Origin: Arcuatula senhousia
Taxonomy: Eukaryota > Mollusca > Bivalvia > Mytilida > Mytilidae
Direction of reading: 5' to 3'
DNA: 64,000 bases
Assembly (NCBI GenBank): GCA_963971305.1
Contig: OZ020305.1
Span: 11,751,001 to 11,815,000 of the forward strand
The first letter of the stretch is position 1. Every line of letters starts with the position of its first letter. The notes under the pieces were generated by a model that was given only the letters and a program-made list of their open reading frames with translations, was not told the origin of the DNA and did no database searches. The position numbers and the translations under genes are program-made. Shown here piece by piece: positions 1 to 10,338 of the stretch.

Positions 1-240
1 AGAAAAAAAAAGCGTTGTGGACTATGGTGGGAGAGAATCGGGTTCGAATCCAGCTATGGACAAAACAATTTTTGTTATCGATTTAGATTTATTATACACG
101 TTTATACAATCAGAATGATTTAAATACCCCAATCAAACACGTTGAATCAAGCAATCGGTAGCCACAGGCTAAATGACATTGCCTGAAACGAGAAAGATTG
201 CGGGTTCGAGGCCAGGCATGGCATAAGTTGTCAATAATGT
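1..240 (+). repeat. SINE-like tRNA-derived sequence (Pol III box motifs)
   Basis: Two B-box-like motifs are present: GGTTCGAATCC at 41-51 and GGTTCGAGGCC at 203-213. The second is preceded by an A-box-like TAGCCACAGGC at about 159-169, roughly 35 bases upstream, which is normal spacing for an internal Pol III promoter. I cannot fold either into a convincing tRNA, so a tRNA-derived SINE head is more likely than a tRNA gene. The first unit is cut by the window start. Confidence 0.35.
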
Positions 241-1074
241 ATCGAATGTTATACTTGCTGCATTTTCCCATCAATCATTGACTTAGAAAATGTTAAAGTC
301 ACATAAATACTATTACTGACCGTCCAATATTAATTAAAATGAATCCAATATTAAGAAGAAAACAGTCCAATATTAAAACTAAACAGTTCTTTTCGGTAAA
401 ATAAAATACTGCATTAACAATGGCATGACGTCACAACTGTGTTTTAAGAATTTATTGACCTTAGGCTTTCAATACTTGGAATTTATCGTATGGTCGGATA
501 AGTTTTTTGATATATATATCGTCTTCAGGTCTAAGGGTTTTTTTCCCATTAATTGCTTTCAGAATAGAGATTCTGTATAATTTTGTGTTGTCTGTGTGTT
601 GTCTGTCAATTTCCATGGTCTTCAGCCGCCATCAGACTCCCTGGTACGAAGTACAAATATTTAAAGTCCCGCTTGGCAAATGAAGTAATGTATTTAAAAA
701 AAAAATCCACATCCCACTGGTAGATCCAGAAAATGTTTATAAGACGGCATTGGTCATTCTTCACAGATTTCTTATTTTTCCATGTTTTGTTGTTCATATG
801 ATGATTTTTTGATGCATTATAAAATCTAAATATCATGATAAGCTTTCAGGAAATCACACGAATAAATGATTTTGCATCATTTACCCAAGAGCTTTGAGGC
901 CTTCAGCAATCCCCATATCTGTTTAGTATGCTAGTTACATGTAATTCGCAGGATCCCTAACCAAATAAAAAGGCTTGTTTTTCTATGATCCCTTATTGGC
1001 TTCAACTGGTACTTTTCTTTTTCTTATTTTAACCCCCGACAATGAACTTTTGAAAACTTTTAAGCCAAAAGGTG
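241..1074. other. non-coding, AT-rich; part shared with the right flank
   Basis: No supported gene. The segment 455-590 is clearly related to 62797-62908 in the same orientation (a run beginning ATTGACCTTAGGCTTTCAAT is common to both), so it is a dispersed repeat or the edge of a larger duplication. The rest shows nothing recognisable. Confidence 0.5.
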
Positions 1075-1613
1075 AACCTAAAAGGTTAGTTAGTTAGTTA
1101 GTTATTGCTTTACTCCCAAGCAGCACGATTTCGGCTATATCCGGGAGATGAACATGAAAGTGGTGAGACAATGAACATGAAATGATGATGAAGTGGAGGA
1201 AATGGGAACACAAGGCCAATCGGGTAGGAGAGTTTTGATTGCCACTGGAAAAAGGGATGATGGGTAGGGGCGGGAAATTTAGCCTCCTGCATGGGGATCC
1301 TACGGGTCCTACTCTTACCGAGACCTGCAGCAGGGTTCTTTAACGTGCGAGGAACGTGACATTTTTCCCAACACGGTGCACCACTATGGTTTGCGGTCAG
1401 GTTTTCCGCATTGTCGCCTGACGACCCCGCATCTCTCGATGTCAGGGCTGCCCCATTCAACCACCTTGGGCACACATCCTAGTCGCTTTGGGCAAAGCGG
1501 CTTGACCCAATGTCAGGCTTCTGAGCGCTCTTTAGTGGACTTTTACCGACAAGCTTAGCGCTGCTGCGGGCCTATTCGCCACCCGAAACCCGCACGGGTG
1601 GAACCTAAAAGGT
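1075..1613 (-). mobile_element. SINE-like retroposon with 12-bp target duplication and (TAAC)n tail
   Basis: The element (about 1087-1601, 515 bp) is bracketed by the direct repeat AACCTAAAAGGT at 1075-1086 and 1602-1613. Read on the minus strand it ends in a short (TAAC)n tail directly at the target duplication, so the 3' end is on the left. It has no long open frame. A 5'-truncated relative in the opposite orientation lies at 4378-4584, and more diverged relatives lie at about 25430-26100 and 59520-59690. A 12-bp duplication and simple-repeat tail fit target-primed retroposition by a partner LINE. The short ORFs read from it on both strands are not credible genes. Confidence 0.75.
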
Positions 1614-1936
1614 ACCCTGTAATAAGTTCCCAACGTGACAAGTGTACCAGGGCAATTACAAATGAAATATTGCTTCCACTTCTAGTCTTGATAAGTTTTA
1701 GGACAAGATTTCACATATTAAAAAAAAGTTTATTTGTAAAAGAAACAAATTTTGGATTTTGGATATCCAGCTATTGTCCATTGAAATAAATATTGCCACA
1801 TACTGAATGTTTATTTTTGGGGGGATTCTGGTTTTTAATTATTTTCATTTTTTACTTTGTGCTTGCAATAGAGGTTGGCTGACATATTTGCCATATCTCA
1901 CCATATCCCATTTTTTTTCTATGAATATATATGTTA
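1614..1936. other. non-coding, nothing recognised
   Basis: AT-rich sequence between a retroposon and a small MITE. The open frame at 1598-1789 lacks any recognisable domain and starts inside the retroposon. Confidence 0.4.
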
Positions 1937-2035
1937 CAGTAATTGTGTGTAATTAGTAATTACATGAAATTCCTAAAATTTCCAGTAATTACATGAAATT
2001 ACTGAAAAATTCATGAAATTTACACACATTTACTG
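1937..2035. mobile_element. small MITE, copy A (CAGTAAWTGTGTGTAA ends)
   Basis: A 99-bp AT-rich element whose ends, CAGTAATTGTGTGTAA on the left and the complement of CAGTAAATGTGTGTAA on the right, form terminal inverted repeats. The interior carries TAATTACATGAAATT-type motifs. The same ends bound 3406-3563. In both cases one end abuts a (TA)n run followed by GTTA, so the element may prefer TA-rich targets; a clean target duplication cannot be defined. Confidence 0.6.
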
Positions 2036-2129
2036 ACTTCATTATAAGTATAAATTGGCTATTAAATAATGATGAAATCTGCAAAAAATAAAGAAAGAGT
2101 GTGTCCATGGGACACGGATGCCCCCGCTG

Positions 2130-2960
2130 GCCCCAAACAGGAAGTAGATTTCTGACAGGTCTGAAAATTGCTAAGGACATACAGTTTGTCATACTGATCC
2201 ATCCTACCAAGTTTCAAAAAATTCTGGTATACAGTTCCTGAGAAAATCTTGATGGAAATTTTCATATCAGGTTCACATATTTTCACATTGGCCTAAGTCC
2301 CAAACAGGAAGTAGATGTCTGACAGGTCTGAAAATCACTAAGGATGTATAGTTTGTCATATTCAACAATCCTAACAAGTTTCAAATCATTCTCATGTACG
2401 GTTCCTGAGAAAAGCTTGACGGAAATTTTCATAGTCATTCTCACATATTTTAACATTGGCCTAAGTCCCAAACAGGAAGTAGATGTCTGACAGGTCTTAA
2501 AATCGCTTAGGACGTATAGTTTGTCATACTTAACCATCCTACCAAGTTTCAAATCATTCTCATGTACGGTTCCTGAGAAAAGCTTGACGGAAATTTTCAT
2601 AGTCATTCTCACATATTTTAACATTGGCCTAAGTCCCAAACAGGAAGTAGATATCCGACAGGTCTTAAAATCGCTCAGGACGTATAGTTTGTCATACTGA
2701 ACCATCCTATCAAGTTTCAAATCATTTTCATGTAAGGTTCCTGAGAAAAGCTTGACGGAAATTTGCATAGTCATGTTCACATATTTTAACATTGGCCTAA
2801 GTCCCAAACAGGAAGTAGATGTCCGACAGGTCTCAAAATTGCTTAGGACGTATAGTTTGTCATACTGAACCATCCTACCAAGTTTCAAATCATTCCCATG
2901 TATGGTTCCTGAGAAAAGCTTGACGGAAATTCGTACGGACGTACGTACGGACATGAGTAA
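2130..2960. repeat. 168-bp tandem repeat array, about 5 units
   Basis: The landmark CAAACAGGAAGTAGAT recurs at 2134, 2301, 2469, 2637 and 2805, a period of 167-168 bases. Because 168 is 56 codons, the minus strand stays open through four units (2283-2954). The resulting protein is only the repeat read as codons and has no recognised domain. The array ends in a palindromic ACGTACGGACGT-rich stretch at about 2931-2952. I treat the frame as fortuitous, but its persistence is noted in the findings. Confidence 0.85.
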
Positions 2961-3405
2961 AACTTAATGCCCCCCGACATGTCGTTGCGGGGGCATAAAA
3001 ATCATGAAAGAATAGTGCAGAATTATTAAGAGGAATCTGGATTGCTTAATTAGATTTATATAAAAAAAATAAGTTTCCAACTCCTGAAGAACAAAATAAT
3101 TCACTTTCCATTGTTGAATTTTACACATCTGTATGAGTATGACAAACATTTAAAAAATAAAAAAAAAGAATATTGTTTTGGGACACGGATGTCTGCCTCT
3201 TCTGGGCCCTAAATAGGAATTAGAAATCACAGTACATAGGTTATGTAAATGAATACATGTGCCCCAGGGGTGATGCTACTGTATGGTTTGAATCATTAAT
3301 TTTCTTCTTTTTTTATTTTGCTTTTAAAACACCTTTTTAAATTTACTATAGCTTTAACTTTTTTAAATACTTTAATAAATCAACTTTAGTTGAAGATTTT
3401 GTTTT
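2961..3405. other. non-coding, nothing recognised
   Basis: AT-rich, with homopolymer A and T runs. No gene, RNA or element boundary could be supported. Confidence 0.4.
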
Positions 3406-3563
3406 CAGTAAATGTGTGTAAAATTCCCTAAAATTTTCAGTTATTTCATGTAATTACTGGCGAAAAGCAGTTATTTCACGTAATTTCTTAGCCCTTTAGG
3501 AATTACACGAAATTCCTGAATTTTCAGTAATTTCATGAAATTCCTAATTACACACATTTACTG
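3406..3563. mobile_element. small MITE, copy B (CAGTAAATGTGTGTAA ends)
   Basis: A 158-bp element with terminal inverted repeats of about 16 bp, CAGTAAATGTGTGTAA on the left and its complement on the right, flanked on the right by a (TA)n microsatellite. The interior contains repeated short inverted segments of the type AATTACATGAAATT. It belongs to the same family as 1937-2035 and differs mainly by extra internal sequence. Confidence 0.65.
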
Positions 3564-4377
3564 TAACATATATATATATATATATATGTTTTGAATATGC
3601 ATGTATTCAAAATCAAAATACAATAGTCCAATGAAAAATTCATCTCCTAATGAGAGTTTGTCTGTTTGACATATTCCCCATATCACATTATTCTTTTTAA
3701 AAAATGTGAATGTTTTGAATATAAATGCATTCACGATGAGAATAAATTAGTTTACGAATACAAAACATATGTAAAAAAAATCTGAATTTGTATAAAAAAA
3801 AAGGATTTTGTTTTGGGTAAAAAAAATTGTTACTTTGATTTGGACAGAAAAAAATATAATATCAGGTTACAAAATCCCAGCCTCCCCCACCGTATGAAAA
3901 TGGTTCGTACCTTAGTTCTAAGTTTAAGGGGAGACGTTACTTTAGTCGACCATCTTACTTTTCAATAAAATTTTTCATAGTTATACCTTTTACCCTGATA
4001 CACCAGAATATCAAGTCAAAACATAGTGTTGTGGATCGATTTTTTAAGATATTTAACTTTAAAAACGCCGATTTTGGCGGGAAATTTGTATAGACGTAAT
4101 GGGAAAACACAAAAAAATGTACCAAAATTTTCGATTGACATCGAATAAATTCCAGCAAAAATTTTACCTTCCAACAAAAAACTAACATAGTAAAATTCAA
4201 TAAATTTCAAAAATAATGATATAATTTTTGTACTAGGTCATGGACCATCTTTTTTCAAGAATTGAGCTCAAAGATTTAGAATTGTGTAAAAAAAACAGAA
4301 AACGTCGACGTCGTGAGTTCAGTATTTGGACGTAAATAGCTTTTAACGTTTCGCAAATAAATAACGTATTTGCTGGA
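3564..4377. other. non-coding, AT-rich
   Basis: Contains a (TA)n run at about 3570-3588 and many A-runs. A fragment at about 3870-3900 resembles the right end of the GACCATTTGATT-type MITEs found elsewhere in the window but lacks a partner end. The ORFs at 3955-4210 on the minus strand show no domain. Confidence 0.4.
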
Positions 4378-4584
4378 TTATCAAATTTTGCCGTCCCTAC
4401 CCATCACTCCTTTTTCCAGTGGCAGTCAAAACTTTCCAACCCGATTGGCCTTGTGTCCCCATTTCCTCCACTTTATCATCATTTCATGTTCATTGTATCA
4501 TCACTTTTATGTTCATCTCCCGGATATAGCCGAAATCGTGCTGCTTGGGAGTAAAGCAATGACTAACTAACTAACTAACTAACT
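4378..4584 (+). mobile_element. 5'-truncated SINE-like retroposon
   Basis: Matches the 3' half of the 1087-1601 element in the opposite orientation, including the CTCCCGGATATAGCCGAAAT and TGCTTGGGAGTAAAGCAAT segments. It ends in (CTAA)n at 4563-4584. Truncation at the 5' end is typical of retroposition. A target duplication was not evident. Confidence 0.65.
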
Positions 4585-5099
4585 GTCATTTTAAAAAAGG
4601 AATTTTTTTCTACAAACCGAACATGAAATATTCATCAAATAAAAACAAATACACATTTCTACGAATAGCCCGGCTACTGGTGTGCAGGTCAATCTTAAAC
4701 CAGGTTTTATGGCGCGCCAAACCTCCCACTTCCCTTGCAATCTTAGTTTCGATAAACTTGAGGTTGGCTTTACTGAAACTACCAAATAAATGTGTAAGCT
4801 TTAAAAGCACCTCCATATCTCAACAAGAGTTAACACTAAAGGATGTCTCGCTTGCTGGCTTCATCAGAATACCTATTTTTTTCTACTATCCATTCCGAAA
4901 TTCTCGACCTTTTCCTGTGGACTAACCAAAATGGTTCTAGATATCATATTCATTGAGAAACAGACTTAACATAAAAGATTGAATACACAAAAAAAAAGAT
5001 ATTAACAGTTTTTGAGTGCAGAAATGAGGTCAAGGTCAAGGTCAGATGACATGGTGACGTACCTAAAACCCCCAAAATAATTCATCGATATCATAAAGA
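4585..5099. other. non-coding, nothing recognised
   Basis: Two overlapping antiparallel open frames (4591-4925) lack domains and look fortuitous. No splice-bounded coding segment could be supported. Confidence 0.35.
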
Positions 5100-5930
5100 T
5101 ATCAGATGCCTTGCTTTTATTCTTTTTTAAAGAAATTCATTTTCCACAAAAGTCTTACAAAGATGTTTACAGTCTGAAAAAAGTTCACAAAGTTACTGAA
5201 GCGTGAAAATGGGGTTAAGGTCACACATCATGGTGACAGTTGCGTAGACCAAAACCTTAACTGTCTTTATACCAAATATCAGATGTCTAGTTATTTTACT
5301 TTTCAAGTACTTCATCTTCCACAAAGTCTTGAAAAGACGTTTTCGGCCTTCAAAAAACATAGTGCACGAAATCACTGCAGCATAAAACTGGAGTCAAGGT
5401 CACATGGCATGGTGACAGTTGTACCGGAACTGTCCTTATACCAAATACCCGATGCCTACCTATTATACTTTTCGAGAAATTTATTTTCCACAAAAGTCTA
5501 GATCTTACAAAGAAGTTTTTGGTCTGAAAAAAAAAGACATAAGTTCACAGAGTCACTTGAGCGTGAAATTGGTGTCAGGGTCATGCGGCAGGGTTACAGT
5601 TGCAAAAAACATAACATGAACTGCTTGTATACCAAATATCAGATCCCGAGCTATTATACTTTTCAATAAATTTATTTTCCACAAAAGTCTTACAAAGAAC
5701 TTTTTGGTCTGAAAAAAAAAGACCTAACTTCACAGAGTCACTGGAGCGTGAAAATGGGTCAAGGTCACACGGCATTGTTACAGTTGTATAGACCATAACC
5801 TAATTTGTTTGTATACAAAATATCAGATGTCTAGCTTTTACACTTTTTAAGTTATTCATTTTCCACAAAAGTCTTACAAAGAAGTTTACGACACCGACGC
5901 CGCCGGAAAGTAATACATATGTCTCGCCTA
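5100..5930. repeat. degenerate ~180-bp tandem repeat, about 5 units
   Basis: The landmark TTCCACAAAAGTCTTACAAAG, with variants, recurs at roughly 180-base steps from about 5,140 to 5,860. The array ends at a GC-richer segment with GACGCCGCCGGAAAGTA followed by CTCGCCTACAGCGACTATT. The last two to three units are repeated in copy 2 at 29203-29690, which places the left edge of the segmental duplication inside this array, at about 5,626. Confidence 0.7.
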
Positions 5931-7415
5931 CAGCGACTATTTGTCGAGGAGAGACAAAACTACATAGGTTAAAATTTCTCATGCATTTGTTATAGCTTGG
6001 AACAGTTGCATAGTAACCATCTTCTGATACCGATCTTGATTTGCCGATTGATTGTCTACTCGTATAAAGGATAGCCCTTTGGGTGCTCCATACGCATGCC
6101 ATATGAATCCCCATTCCATAATAATAAGTAACCCCATACGAATAGAATGTACTGTTTGATGGTATATTTGCAAATATTTGACTACTCGTGATTTTAAGAA
6201 ATGTACCCCCCCCAAAAAAAAAATAAATCGAATGAAATCTTGAGTCTTGACATCTAGAGGCTCTAAAGAGTCTCATTAGTTCAACTGATCTCTCTAACAT
6301 TGAACATTTTTTTCAAGCAAAGTGTGCAAAGAGGAAATAATTCTCTATAAGGAGTTGTCCCACAACTATGGCTCAATAGATGATTTTGTAGAGCTGTTGA
6401 TGCGGCGGAATGAAGGTTGCTTCGGATTTTCTCTATTTCTTATACTTTTCGAGCTATGGGTTAAAAACTTTGGTCCGACCCCTATTCTATTTTTCGCAAT
6501 GTCGACCATGTTGGTCAGTAGGCGTGCATTTATTTTCACAAACTTTGTAGGTAGAAAACACCCTAAAGACCAAGTGTACAATCCCTTTAGTGGTTTCAGG
6601 GAAGAAAATCTTTGAAGAAACGTTAACTGACGGACGAACGCCGGACGCCCAGAGATGACAATAATTCACATGACCCTTCGAGTCAGTTGAACTAAAAAAA
6701 GGGGGTGTCATATGTGGCACCTTAATGGTTATTCTGTATACAAGTACCTACATGTACGCTTTGGCCATTTTTAATAGATATATAGCTCTAGACCTCTATA
6801 TCTCAAGAACTGTAAGTCCTAGGTTAAGAAACTTTATATGTCCCAGTTATTGAGTAGTAGCATTGCACAATTGCATCTTCATCTTTTGACATTGACCTTG
6901 ATTTGCCCGTTAAGTGATATCTTTACTAGACTGTTGCAATTGTATACTCATCTATTGACCTTGGCCTCAGCTTGCAGTTAAGCGACTCCGATGGTGGCAT
7001 TTGTTATTTTTAAAGCTTGATTTATGCATAAAAGTTTATTAATTAATGATCGAGGATATAGGGACATCAACCTGGAATTTACAAGTCGTATGGTGCCGAC
7101 AGACGTGACGTACTGTAGCGTCCTGCTGATGAGACTGAATTATTAAATAATGTTATGAATGTATAAGTATTTTTCCGGATAGGCTTTCTTCTTTAAAACA
7201 AGCAATGCTTGGTTCTCAGGTCCGAGCCTAAGTGAATAATTAAGATGTAAAGATCCTTTTCTTTAATGAACTGTAGAAAAAACTCGACGTGTAAGTAATA
7301 TGCATAGAAAACGATAATCTACACGTGATTGGCTAGTAAAGTATACAAATTAATCATAATAAGACATAACTAGAAGGGTTTATATTTTTGAAAAAAAATT
7401 TCTTTCTTTTCGCAG
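5931..7415. other. upstream/intronic region of TRIM-like gene A
   Basis: Non-coding. It probably includes the 5' intron, since a splice acceptor precedes the coding exon. Bases about 6551-7322 (around 771 bp) are absent from the paralogous position in copy 2, so the two genes have different upstream sequence. I could not locate a promoter or first exon. Confidence 0.55.
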
Positions 7416-7416
7416 G
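7400..7416 (+). other. splice acceptor upstream of TRIM-like gene A
   Basis: A pyrimidine-rich tract (TTTCTTTCTTTTCGCAG) ends in AG at 7414-7415, 22 bases before the ATG at 7438. The same arrangement is present in copy 2 with AG at 30448-30449. This implies a spliced 5' UTR, with the whole protein encoded in one exon. Confidence 0.7.
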
Positions 7417-7437
7417 TCTGTATTGTAGCTATTAGAG

Positions 7438-9120
7438 ATGGCAACGGTCATTGCATGTGGCCCATGTGGAGTCCGTACTAAATCAACCCCTGCAGAATAT
7501 TGGTGCCCGGAATGCGAGGACTTGCTATGTGAAGAGTGTAACAGCCATCACAGTTCAGCTAAAGCGTCCAGTAATCATACTGCGATAAGCGTGGAAAATT
7601 ATAGAAAACTACCAGATTCGGTTCGCAAGGTCACTCAAATTTGTCCTGACCATGGCATGAAATATGTCCATTTCTGTACTACACATAATACTACATGCTG
7701 TCCAGCATGCGTTTCAGGATTACACAAGTCATGCCCCGATTTACAATTGCTTGATAATGTTATCAAAACGGCCAAAACATCCAGTTTAATCGATGAAGTT
7801 GAAAGGAGCATGAAAGAAATTACATCAAACTTACGGAAAATAATTTTGAAACGTGATCAAAATATTTCAGAGATACAAAAACAGAAACGAGAAATTAAGG
7901 AGAAGATCGGCACTTTGCGTAAAAACGTCAACCAGCACATTGACAAGTTAGAAGAAAAGATGCTCAGAGAATTAAATCGTATTGAAGACAGCGAGACAAA
8001 GAAGTTGCAACAATCTAAAACCAGTTTAACAGCCAAACTAGACCTGGTTGAAATCAAGTTAGAGGACATGACCATGTTAAAGCAGTACGCCTCAGATCTA
8101 CAAACCTTTCTTGGAACTCGGGAAATAGAAAAAGTTATAGAGAAGGAGAAAACGCGCATTGAACATTTATCAAAGGACGGTTCCCTTAACATATACGAAC
8201 TACAATGCAGCATCAACGATAAAATACAAAGCATTACATCCGATATTCAAACATTTGGTTCAGTATCAGTCATCTCTAAACCATCCACCGTCAGTCTGAC
8301 ATCCGACAAAGACAAACAGGCACAGATATTTATATCCACACCCCAACCAAACAAAATCAAATTTGAAAATGCTATCACCAATTTAAAATCCAAGTTCATT
8401 ATCCAAGGGTCAAGACTAAGAGGATGTTCTGTATTTCCGAATGGCAAAGTAGTCATTACTGATAGTTATAACAGTCGTGTTATCATTTCAAGCGAATCTG
8501 GTACAAAAGAGAAAGAAATCCCCATCAGAGGAATATTTGGTCCATGGGACGTGACAGTCATAGACGACAGATCAATCGCTGTATCTACATACAAAGGAGT
8601 AGAGATAGTAGACGTGAATACCGGCACTGTGGAGAAGACGTTTGATGTAGGAAGGTGTCATGGATTATCCTATCAAGATGGAATGTTGTACTGCTGTGTA
8701 GGTAAGAAAGGCGTCATTTCTATTGAAATGTCTACAGGGAGAAATAAAACAATTATACGGGATAGACATGACTATTGGTCGTACTGTGCCGTGGCTGGTG
8801 ATCAATTATATTATACAAGGGCAGATAAGAAAGTTGTGCAGTGTTATTCCGTCACAGGAGAGAAGAATTGGGAGTTTGAAGACACAACACTGATCAATAA
8901 TCCTTTCGGTGTTACTGCTGATAGCAGTGGTAACGTCTACCTGGCATCGTGTAACAACGACCAGATTCTGATAATATCTCCTGACGGACAAAGGTGTAGA
9001 CCGATACTGTCTGGTAAGGACGGGATCAAAGAGCCGTGTGGACTTTGCTACAAAAAGAACAAAAATCAACTTTGTGTTGTCTGCGAAAAAGGTCAGTGCT
9101 TCGGTTTCGAAATCAAATAG
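7438..9120 (+). CDS. TRIM-like protein A: two B-boxes, coiled coil, NHL propeller, no RING
   Basis: 560 residues in one coding exon. Residues 1-50 form a first B-box-type zinc site (C7, C10, C23, C26, C31, C34, then H37/H38 and H47). Residues 69-100 form a second B-box (C69, H72, C80, H83, C88, C91, H96, C99). Residues about 115-245 are charged and heptad-rich, consistent with a coiled coil. Residues about 335-560 hold beta-propeller repeats of NHL type (for example NPFGVTADSSGNVYLAS and EPCGLCYKKNKNQLCVV). There is no N-terminal RING, so E3 ligase activity cannot be assumed. Related RING-less TRIM proteins are abundant in bivalves and are often linked to innate immunity, but the ligand is unknown. 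A tandem paralogue lies at 30472-32151. Gene and domain calls are secure; function is inference. Confidence 0.94.
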   Translation: MATVIACGPCGVRTKSTPAEYWCPECEDLLCEECNSHHSSAKASSNHTAISVENYRKLPDSVRKVTQICPDHGMKYVHFCTTHNTTCCPACVSGLHKSCPDLQLLDNVIKTAKTSSLIDEVERSMKEITSNLRKIILKRDQNISEIQKQKREIKEKIGTLRKNVNQHIDKLEEKMLRELNRIEDSETKKLQQSKTSLTAKLDLVEIKLEDMTMLKQYASDLQTFLGTREIEKVIEKEKTRIEHLSKDGSLNIYELQCSINDKIQSITSDIQTFGSVSVISKPSTVSLTSDKDKQAQIFISTPQPNKIKFENAITNLKSKFIIQGSRLRGCSVFPNGKVVITDSYNSRVIISSESGTKEKEIPIRGIFGPWDVTVIDDRSIAVSTYKGVEIVDVNTGTVEKTFDVGRCHGLSYQDGMLYCCVGKKGVISIEMSTGRNKTIIRDRHDYWSYCAVAGDQLYYTRADKKVVQCYSVTGEKNWEFEDTTLINNPFGVTADSSGNVYLASCNNDQILIISPDGQRCRPILSGKDGIKEPCGLCYKKNKNQLCVVCEKGQCFGFEIK

Positions 9121-9256
9121 AATCACGGAGATTAAGTAACTTGATAACCACAAGAACTACCGATACCGTTTTGATAAATTTTATAAATGTGGTGGTTAAA
9201 ATGTAAAACTCTCAGTTAAAACTTTTAAAAAATCTATCGATTTAATGGTGAAGAAC

Positions 9257-9262
9257 AATAAA
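9257..9262 (+). promoter_or_regulatory. polyadenylation signal of TRIM-like gene A
   Basis: AATAAA lies 137 bases after the stop codon and is conserved at the same relative position in copy 2 (32288-32293). Confidence 0.55.
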
Positions 9263-9318
9263 AAGACAGAACAACTCAGAATAATTGTGTATGGTAGCCG
9301 AGTTTGTAGCTGTGAAAA

Positions 9319-10338
9319 AGGAACGACCATTTGATTCTTACGTATGGAACGCCAAATTAACATATATTCAATTAATTGTACCTATCTTCAAATAATTGAA
9401 CATATCTTCAATCATTTGAAGATATCTTCAAATAAATTGAAGATATCTTCAATTCAATTGTACCTATCTTCAAATAATTAAAGATATCTTCATATCAATT
9501 GAACCTATCTTCAAATGAATTATACCAAGGTGCAATTTAATTGCACCTAGGTATAATTCAATTGTACCTATCTTCAATTGAATTGAAGATATCTTTAATT
9601 CACTTGAAGTTAGGTCTAATTCCAACATCTCAATAATTCATTTGGAGATATCTCCAATTCATTTGGAGATATCTTCAATTCATTTGAAGATATCTTCAAT
9701 TCATTTGAAGATATCTTCAATTCATTTGAAGATATCTTCAATTCATTTGAAGATATCTTCAATTCAATTACACCTATCTTCAATTGAATTATACCTATCT
9801 TCAATTCAATTATAGATATAGAGACAATTGAATTGAAGATAGGTTTAATTCAATTGAAGATAGGTTTAATTCAATTGAAGATAGGTTCAATTCGATTGAA
9901 GATAGGTTCAATTCAATTGAAGATAGGTTTAATTGAATTGAAGATAGGTACAATTGAATTGAGGATATGTACAATTGAATTGAAGATATCTTTAATTGTA
10001 CTGAATTGTACCTAGGTACAATTGAATTGAAGATATCTATAATTGAATTGAAGATAGGTATAATTCAATTGAAGATAGGTATAATTCAACTGAACATATC
10101 TTCAATTATTTGAAGATAGGTACAATTAATTGAATATATGTTAATTTGGCGTTCCATACTTACGAGGGGCTATGGTGAAATTTGATGTGAACAGAAAGTG
10201 CTTTGAACTAAAAAAGGCAGGATGGTGTTTAGGCTGAACAAAATATAGTAAGTCAAATCCAGGATCCGATTTTTCAATAAAAAGGCGGGACAAAGAAAAT
10301 TTCCTTAACCACCCATTAAAATCAAATGGTTGCTCCCC
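9319..10338. mobile_element. MITE of the ACCATTTGATT family, split by an insertion
   Basis: The left end (GGAACGACCATTTGATT at about 9319) and right end (complement at about 10338) correspond to the uninterrupted 201-bp element at 32357-32557 in copy 2. An 816-bp foldback element lies just inside the left end. Other family members are at 36354-36633 and 55610-55900. Confidence 0.65.
9343..10158. mobile_element. foldback element built of ~20-bp palindromic tandem repeats
   Basis: 816 bp with perfect terminal inverted repeats of about 58 bp, starting TATGGAACGCCAAATTAACA at both ends. It is flanked by the 6-bp direct repeat CTTACG at 9337-9342 and 10159-10164. The paralogous site in copy 2 is empty and has one CTTGGG-like copy. 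Between the ends are arrays with a period near 20 bp that mix GAAGATATCTTC and GAAGATAGGT motifs with AATTCAATT spacers; the left array is on one strand and the right array largely its inverse. The ORFs at 9616-9804 and 9833-10015 are these repeats read as codons. No transposase is present, so it is non-autonomous. Confidence 0.88.

Noticed and set aside
1..240. tRNA genes
   Set aside because: B-box motifs are present but no cloverleaf with paired acceptor, D and anticodon arms could be drawn.
2283..2954. 223-residue minus-strand ORF as a gene
   Set aside because: It is coextensive with a 168-bp tandem repeat whose length is a multiple of three; no recognised domain.
5800..6300. 166-residue minus-strand ORF upstream of TRIM-like gene A
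   Set aside because: No domain, spans repeat-derived sequence, and the frame is not preserved in copy 2 (29700-30120).
9616..10015. Two ORFs with repeated KISSNELKISSNEL- and [14 protein letters not shown] peptides
   Set aside because: They are the satellite units of the foldback element read as codons; no start context, domain or conservation, and absent from copy 2.
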